Below are positions 54,143-57,791 of a stretch of 57,791 bases of DNA, piece by piece. Source of the DNA: Chloroflexota bacterium. Lineage in GTDB: Bacteria > Chloroflexota > Dormibacteria > Dormibacterales > Dormibacteraceae. Below the pieces are notes generated by a model. It worked only from the letters and a program-made list of their open reading frames with translations. It had not been told where the DNA came from and made no database searches. Location of the stretch: assembly GCA_005879945.1 (NCBI GenBank), contig VBHX01000175.1:1-57791 (forward strand), in the 5' to 3' direction. Position 1 is the stretch's first letter; each line of letters opens with the position of its first letter. The position numbers were made by a program, and so were the translations under genes.

Positions 54143-55165
54143 GACTTGCCCTGGCAGGGCGATCGTGAACACCTGGCCGCCGTCTCGAGCGGTCTCAGTC
54201 CAGATCCGGCCGCCCAGCACCTGCACCAGGTGCTTGGTGATGGCCAGCCCCAGCCCGAAGCCGCCCGCCTCGCGTGGGCGGGCGCGGTCCACCTTGTAAA
54301 AGCGCTCGAACACGCGGCTCCAGTGCTCGGGCGAGATCCCGGGGCCGCGGTCGCGGACGCTCAAGCGCACCTCGTCGCCGGCCACCTGAGCGCTTACGTC
54401 GATCGCCGACCCAGGCGGGGAGAACTTGGCCGCGTTGTCGAGCAGGTTGTCCAGGGCCTGGACCAGCTTCGGCCTGTCGCTGGTCACCATCAGCGAGGCG
54501 GGGACGTCGGTGTTGACCGGCCTGTCGATGCCCAGCCTGGTCACGCTCTCTTGCACCAGCTCGCCGAGGTCGAACTGGGAGGTTTCGACGGCCATCGTCC
54601 GTGCCTCGATCTCGCCGAGCTGGCGCAAGTTGTCGATGATCTTGCTGAGCAGGTCCGCCTCCTTGACGAGGCGCTCCGCAAAACGATGCCTGTCTTTGGG
54701 CGATGGGTCGCCGAGAAGGCTCTCGGCGGTGAGTCGAAGCGAGGTGATCGGCGTCTTCAGCTCGTGCACCAGGTTGGCGACGAACTCCTGGCGCACGGTG
54801 GCCAGGCGGCGAAGCTCGGTGACGTCGGTGAGGAACATCAACGTCTCACCAGCGCGAATGCTCGGCTCGAGCTTGACAAGCACCGTGCGGCGGTGGTGGA
54901 CGAGGTGCGCCTCGGACTCGCTGGCGGAGCTGCCCAGGACCTCGAGCAGGCTCGCCTCGAGCGTCACCTCGACGAGGCTCGCAGGCAATCGATCCTGCTC
55001 AATCTCGAAGAACTCTCGCGCGCTCTTGTTGGCGGTGACGACGCGTCCCTCTTCGTCCAGCAGAAGGACCATCAGAGGTGCGTGCTCGAGCAGCGCGGCG
55101 AAAGGATCGCGCTGGACAGTTCGCCTTTCCGGCTGCTCCTCGTTGCGACTGCGATCCCAGATCAC
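54128..55165 (-). CDS. phoR: Phosphate regulon sensor histidine kinase, soluble PhoR-like
   Basis: A 345-residue kinase. An N-terminal PAS domain (about 20-115: LLEHAPLMVLLLDEEGRVV) is followed by HisKA with the phosphorylated His about residue 134 (NLVHELKTPITSLRL) and an HATPase domain (N box LDNLLDNAAKFS; G boxes DRGPGIS and GFGLGLAI). Unlike E. coli PhoR it has no transmembrane segment, so it must be cytoplasmic or recruited by PhoU/Pst. It starts at GTG 55165 with TATACT six bases upstream. It is divergent from pstS and upstream of pstB. Confidence 0.9.
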   Translation of the reverse strand: MIWDRSRNEEQPERRTVQRDPFAALLEHAPLMVLLLDEEGRVVTANKSAREFFEIEQDRLPASLVEVTLEASLLEVLGSSASESEAHLVHHRRTVLVKLEPSIRAGETLMFLTDVTELRRLATVRQEFVANLVHELKTPITSLRLTAESLLGDPSPKDRHRFAERLVKEADLLSKIIDNLRQLGEIEARTMAVETSQFDLGELVQESVTRLGIDRPVNTDVPASLMVTSDRPKLVQALDNLLDNAAKFSPPGSAIDVSAQVAGDEVRLSVRDRGPGISPEHWSRVFERFYKVDRARPREAGGFGLGLAITKHLVQVLGGRIWTETARDGGQVFTIALPGQVLTNA

Positions 55166-55171
55166 GGCCGG

Positions 55172-55177
55172 AGTATA
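55172..55177 (-). promoter_or_regulatory. -10 element of a likely leaderless phoR promoter
   Basis: Minus-strand TATACT, close to consensus, is followed by six bases (CCGGCC) and the GTG start of phoR at 55165, with no ribosome binding site. Confidence 0.55.
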
Positions 55178-55202
55178 TGAGCGGCCCTGAGCGCTCTGAC
55201 GC

Positions 55203-55245
55203 TTAAGCGGCGATTAACCCCGGCTTAAACCGCCCTGGCTAGCGT
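55203..55245 (+). promoter_or_regulatory. PHO-box-like promoter of pstS
   Basis: TTAAGC (55203), TTAACC (55214) and TTAAAC (55225) recur at an exact 11-base period. A TAGCGT -10 (55240-55245) starts nine bases after the last repeat. It lies between phoR and pstS and reads toward pstS. The predicted start near 55252 leaves a leader of about 38 bases carrying GGAGGAGGG before the pstS ATG. Confidence 0.7.
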
Positions 55246-55289
55246 GAACTTCATCTGAATAACGCGTCCAACCGTTGGAGGAGGGTTTC

Positions 55290-56384
55290 ATGTTTGCAGG
55301 CAGACAGGTCGGGCGGGCACTGCTCGTTGGCGTAGCAGGCGCCGTGTTTGCAGCCGCGTGCGGCAGCACCGACACGGGCTCGGCATCGCCGGCCCCGGTC
55401 GATGTCGGCAGCGGGTCCATCACGGGCGCCGGCGCAACGTTCCCCGCGCCGTTCTATCAGAAGGCGTTCTTCGACTACAGCGCGAAATACCCGCAGGTGA
55501 CGGTGAACTACCAGTCAGTCGGATCGGGTGCGGGCATCTCGCAGTTCCAGAAGGGTACGGTTGACTTCGGCGCCAGCGATGTTCCGATGGGCGACGCGGA
55601 CATCGCCAAGGTGCCGGGCGGCGCGGCTGGGCTCGTGCAGGTGCCGACGACCCTGGGTGTCATCTCCATCGCCTACAACTTGTCGGGCGTCACCAAGCTG
55701 CAGTTGGACGGTCCGACGCTCGCGAACATCTTTCTCGGCCACATCACCAAGTGGAACGACCCTGCGATCACTGCGCTGAACTCCGGCGTCACGCTTCCGA
55801 GCTCTGCCATTCAGGTCGTGCACCGGTCGGATGGCAGTGGCACCTCGTACCACTTCACCGACTACCTCTCCAAGGTGTCGGACGAGTGGAAGACAAAGGT
55901 CGGCGTCGCCAAGTCGGTCAAGTGGCCGGCAGGCATCGGGCAAAGCGGCAACCAGGGTGTTGCGCAGGGCATCACATCGACCGCGGGCGCGATCGGCTAC
56001 GTCGAGCTCGCTTACGTGGTCCAGACCGGCATGTCCCAGGCGTACATCAAGAACCAAGCCGGCAACTTCGTGCAGGCAAGCGTCGCGGGAGCGTCCGCCG
56101 CTGCGGCTGCGAACACGAACGTCAGCCCGACCAACTTCTCGATCACCAACGGGCCCGGCGCGGACACCTACCCCATCGCGGGATTCAGCTGGGTGATCCT
56201 GCCCACGTCGGTCACCGACGCGACGAAGGGCAAGGCCCTCGTCTACCTCTTCAAGTGGCTCGTCACCGACGGCCAGGCCGACGGCACGTCGCTTCAGTAC
56301 GCCGCGCTGCCCAAGCCCGTCCAGACCCTGGCGCTCACCAACCTCAAGGCCATCCAGGCCGGGGGCAAACCAGTCCTGAGCTAA
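55290..56384 (+). CDS. pstS: Phosphate-binding lipoprotein PstS
   Basis: A 364-residue solute-binding protein of the phosphate ABC transporter. The signal peptide ends in the lipobox AAAC (about residues 21-24). Phosphate-site segments are GAGATFPAPFYQKAF near the N terminus, GSGAGISQF, DFGASDVPM and HRSDGSGTSYHFTDYL. The start is ATG at 55290, directly after GGAGGAGGG. It is transcribed away from the rest of the pst operon from its own PHO-box promoter, as usual for the most abundant component. Confidence 0.96.
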   Translation: MFAGRQVGRALLVGVAGAVFAAACGSTDTGSASPAPVDVGSGSITGAGATFPAPFYQKAFFDYSAKYPQVTVNYQSVGSGAGISQFQKGTVDFGASDVPMGDADIAKVPGGAAGLVQVPTTLGVISIAYNLSGVTKLQLDGPTLANIFLGHITKWNDPAITALNSGVTLPSSAIQVVHRSDGSGTSYHFTDYLSKVSDEWKTKVGVAKSVKWPAGIGQSGNQGVAQGITSTAGAIGYVELAYVVQTGMSQAYIKNQAGNFVQASVAGASAAAAANTNVSPTNFSITNGPGADTYPIAGFSWVILPTSVTDATKGKALVYLFKWLVTDGQADGTSLQYAALPKPVQTLALTNLKAIQAGGKPVLS

Positions 56385-56401
56385 AGCGACAAGAAGCTAT
56401 C

Positions 56402-57031
56402 TCACAAAGGGCGGCGCCCGGGCACGCCTGGGCGCCGCGGATAGCGCTCCGGCGACGGGCGTGCTTTGCGGATCTCGACGATCGTGCCTCCACCCCGTGC
56501 CGCTGACGGTGCCGGGTGCACGACCGGCGGCTCGCCACCGAGCATCTCGATGGCGCGCGCCGCGGCGCTGACATCCTCGGTCTCGGTCTTCTGCGCCAGC
56601 AGCCGGCCACCAACCCGAACAAATGGGAGGCAGAGCTCCACCAGCACCGGCATTGGCGCTAGCGCCCGCGCGACCGCGACGTCGAACCGCTCCCGAAGCG
56701 TCGGGTCGTGACCCGCCTCCTCCGCCCGGCGGGCAACTATGACGACGCGGTCGAGGTCGAGCGCCGCGCAGGTGTGGGCCAGGAACGCCGCCTTGTCCTG
56801 GTCGGCTTCGATGAGCGTCACGCCCAGCTCGGGCCGCACGATCTTGATCGGCAGTCCCGGCAGGCCGGCGCCCGATCCGACGTCGACCAGGCTCCGCGCA
56901 TCGCCGAGGTGGTCCAGCAGCACCAGGCCGTCATCGATGAGCGCACGGTGGGGCCGCGACATGAGTCCCGGCCACTCCGAGATCAGTCGGACGAGCTGAT
57001 CCAGCTTAGAATCGTTCACTGAGATGCCCAT
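56402..57031 (-). CDS. rsmG: 16S rRNA (guanine-N7) methyltransferase RsmG
   Basis: A 209-residue SAM-dependent methyltransferase for G527 of 16S rRNA. SAM-binding motif I is LVDVGSGAGLPGLPIKI; further marks are VTLIEADQDKAAFL, VARALAPMPVLVELCLPFVRVGG and the GGGTIVEIRKA strand near the C terminus. Its ATG (57031) lies inside the divergent fmdB-like gene, an eight-base head-to-head overlap; GTG 57019 is an alternative start that removes the overlap. It is separated here from the usual gidA/mnmG partner. Confidence 0.93.
   Translation of the reverse strand: MGISVNDSKLDQLVRLISEWPGLMSRPHRALIDDGLVLLDHLGDARSLVDVGSGAGLPGLPIKIVRPELGVTLIEADQDKAAFLAHTCAALDLDRVVIVARRAEEAGHDPTLRERFDVAVARALAPMPVLVELCLPFVRVGGRLLAQKTETEDVSAAARAIEMLGGEPPVVHPAPSAARGGGTIVEIRKARPSPERYPRRPGVPGRRPL
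56412..56437. repeat. Strong hairpin at the pstS-rsmG convergence
   Basis: CGGCGCCC (56412-56419) and GGGCGCCG (56430-56437) form a perfect 8-bp GC stem with a 10-base loop, 27 bases after the pstS stop and inside the last codons of rsmG. There is no T-run, so a classical intrinsic terminator is not supported. It may stabilise the pstS 3-prime end. Confidence 0.4.
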
Positions 57032-57269
57032 CTACGAGTATCGGTGCGAGAGCTGCTCCGGGAAGTTCGAGGTCCTGACCAGGTTCGCCGAGCGGGACAG
57101 CCTCCAGATGTGTCCGTCCTGCGAGTCGACCAAGACCAGGGTCATGGTGTCGAGCTTCGCGGTCGCGGGCGGCAGCGAGTCGGCCTCGTCCCTCGATTTC
57201 GGGAGCGAGCAGACCGGCGGCGGCTGCTGCGGAGGCGCGTGCGGCTCCTGCGGGTCGAGTCCGAACTAG
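57024..57269 (+). CDS. FmdB-type zinc-ribbon protein
   Basis: An 81-residue protein with the FmdB/CxxC regulatory zinc ribbon at its N terminus: PIYEYRCESCSGKFEV and CPSCEST supply two CxxC pairs for one zinc. The C terminus is Gly/Cys-rich (GGGCCGGACGSCG). Such small proteins are common and mostly uncharacterised; a role in regulation or metal handling is presumed. A TAGAAT hexamer lies about 10 bases before the ATG. It is followed closely by lysA. Confidence 0.85.
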   Translation: MPIYEYRCESCSGKFEVLTRFAERDSLQMCPSCESTKTRVMVSSFAVAGGSESASSLDFGSEQTGGGCCGGACGSCGSSPN

Positions 57270-57279
57270 CGAACTAGGG

Positions 57280-57791
57280 GTGCTCTTCCCGGTCACGTAC
57301 CGGGTCAATCCCGCCGGCCACATTGAGGTAGGCGGGTGCGATCTGGTCGAGTTGGCGCACAAGCACGGCACTCCGCTGTACGTGTACGACGAGGCCACCG
57401 TCCGCCAGCGCGCATCCGAATACGTTGCCGCGATGGGATCGGCCGGTCAGGTCCTGTACTCGGCCAAGGCGTTCGCATCTCCGCGGTTCCTGCGCGTGGT
57501 CGCCGAGGAGGGTCTCGGGCTCGACGTGGTTTCCGCGGGCGAGCTCTATCTGGCGCTCAAATCGGGATACCCCGGTGACTGGGTTCATTTCCTGGGCAAC
57601 AACAAAAGCCGCGAAGACCTGCAGGCCGCATACGACGCCGGAGCCACCATCGTCATCGACGGCGCGTACGAGTTCGAGCTCCTGCGCGAAATCGTCCCCG
57701 GGGGCAAGCGCACGCCGGTCATGCTGCGCCTGTCACCCGGGGTCAAACCCGACACGCACGCGCACATCTCAACTGGACAGCTCGATTCGAA
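57280..57791 (+). CDS. lysA: Diaminopimelate decarboxylase, 5-prime part
   Basis: The first 170 or so residues of a PLP enzyme that converts meso-diaminopimelate to lysine; the rest lies beyond the window. The PLP Lys is in VLYSAKAFASPRFL, followed by GLDVVSAGELYLAL and HFLGNNKSREDL, all typical of the alanine-racemase-fold decarboxylases. The start is GTG at 57280, just after AGGGG. Ornithine or arginine decarboxylases share the fold, but the N-terminal layout fits LysA best. Confidence 0.9.
   Translation, partial: MLFPVTYRVNPAGHIEVGGCDLVELAHKHGTPLYVYDEATVRQRASEYVAAMGSAGQVLYSAKAFASPRFLRVVAEEGLGLDVVSAGELYLALKSGYPGDWVHFLGNNKSREDLQAAYDAGATIVIDGAYEFELLREIVPGGKRTPVMLRLSPGVKPDTHAHISTGQLDS

Noticed and set aside
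56412-56437. Bidirectional terminator between pstS and rsmG
   Set aside because: Strong GC hairpin, but no T-run on either side and it lies in the rsmG coding end; listed only as a hairpin.

Overview
The window is a GC-rich, gene-dense piece of bacterial chromosome centred on a replication origin. The order rpmH-rnpA-yidD-yidC-jag on the minus strand, facing dnaA-dnaN-recF-DUF721 on the plus strand, is the classic oriC neighbourhood. DnaA boxes lie both upstream of dnaA and between dnaA and dnaN. The heavy use of GTG and TTG starts, 4-base ATGA/GTGA gene overlaps, split glycine decarboxylase, MshA-like glycosyltransferase, DciA-type DUF721 protein and DUF4388 protein suggest a soil-type, probably uncultured member of the Chloroflexota/Dormibacterota or a neighbouring Terrabacteria lineage. 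That placement is an inference from gene content; no rRNA gene is present.

Layout. 1-5.5 kb is a signalling and accessory edge: a truncated ORF, a secreted Asp-box protein, two overlapping response regulators, a GAF-LuxR regulator, and a cytoplasmic histidine kinase coupled to a one-pass membrane protein. 5.5-12.2 kb is an apparent operon gyrB-plsX-fabF-gyrA. 12.3-17.3 kb holds a sigma-region-2-like gene followed by gcvT-gcvH-gcvPA-gcvPB. 17.4-20.6 kb is an NfeD protease/SPFH/CPBP membrane module. 20.8-23.1 kb is parA-parB-lepB. 23.1-27.0 kb is the rpmH operon ending in an M16 peptidase. 27.0-34.5 kb is oriC, dnaA, dnaN, recF, a DciA-like gene and a UvrD helicase-nuclease. 34.5-43.4 kb is envelope and accessory genes: two glycosyltransferases, cytochrome c, a beta-propeller lipoprotein, a DUF4388 protein, a histidine phosphatase, a FemAB-like transferase and an atypical response regulator. 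43.4-49.7 kb holds a secreted phosphoesterase, folP-folK, murE, thiG-thiE-thiS and a Nudix gene. 49.8-56.4 kb is a complete phosphate-uptake module: pstS facing away from phoR, and pstB-phoU-phoB-pstC-pstA. The right edge carries rsmG, an FmdB-type zinc ribbon and a truncated lysA.

Most of the window is core genome. I did not find a new defence system, mobile element or CRISPR array. The more unusual signals are regulatory and structural. (a) Three copies of an 11-bp-period direct repeat, each 9-10 bp before a -10 hexamer, precede pstS, pstB and the secreted phosphatase and so define a candidate Pho regulon. (b) A -10 hexamer sits exactly 6 bases before the start codon of six genes, implying leaderless mRNAs. 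(c) A full-length, well-conserved rpmH has ATC where the start codon should be. (d) A sigma-70-like protein lacks region 4 and the DNA-melting aromatics and overlaps the gcv operon. (e) An OmpR-type regulator has Glu in place of the phosphoacceptor Asp. (f) A palindromic repeat is inserted in frame inside the UvrD-family nuclease-helicase.
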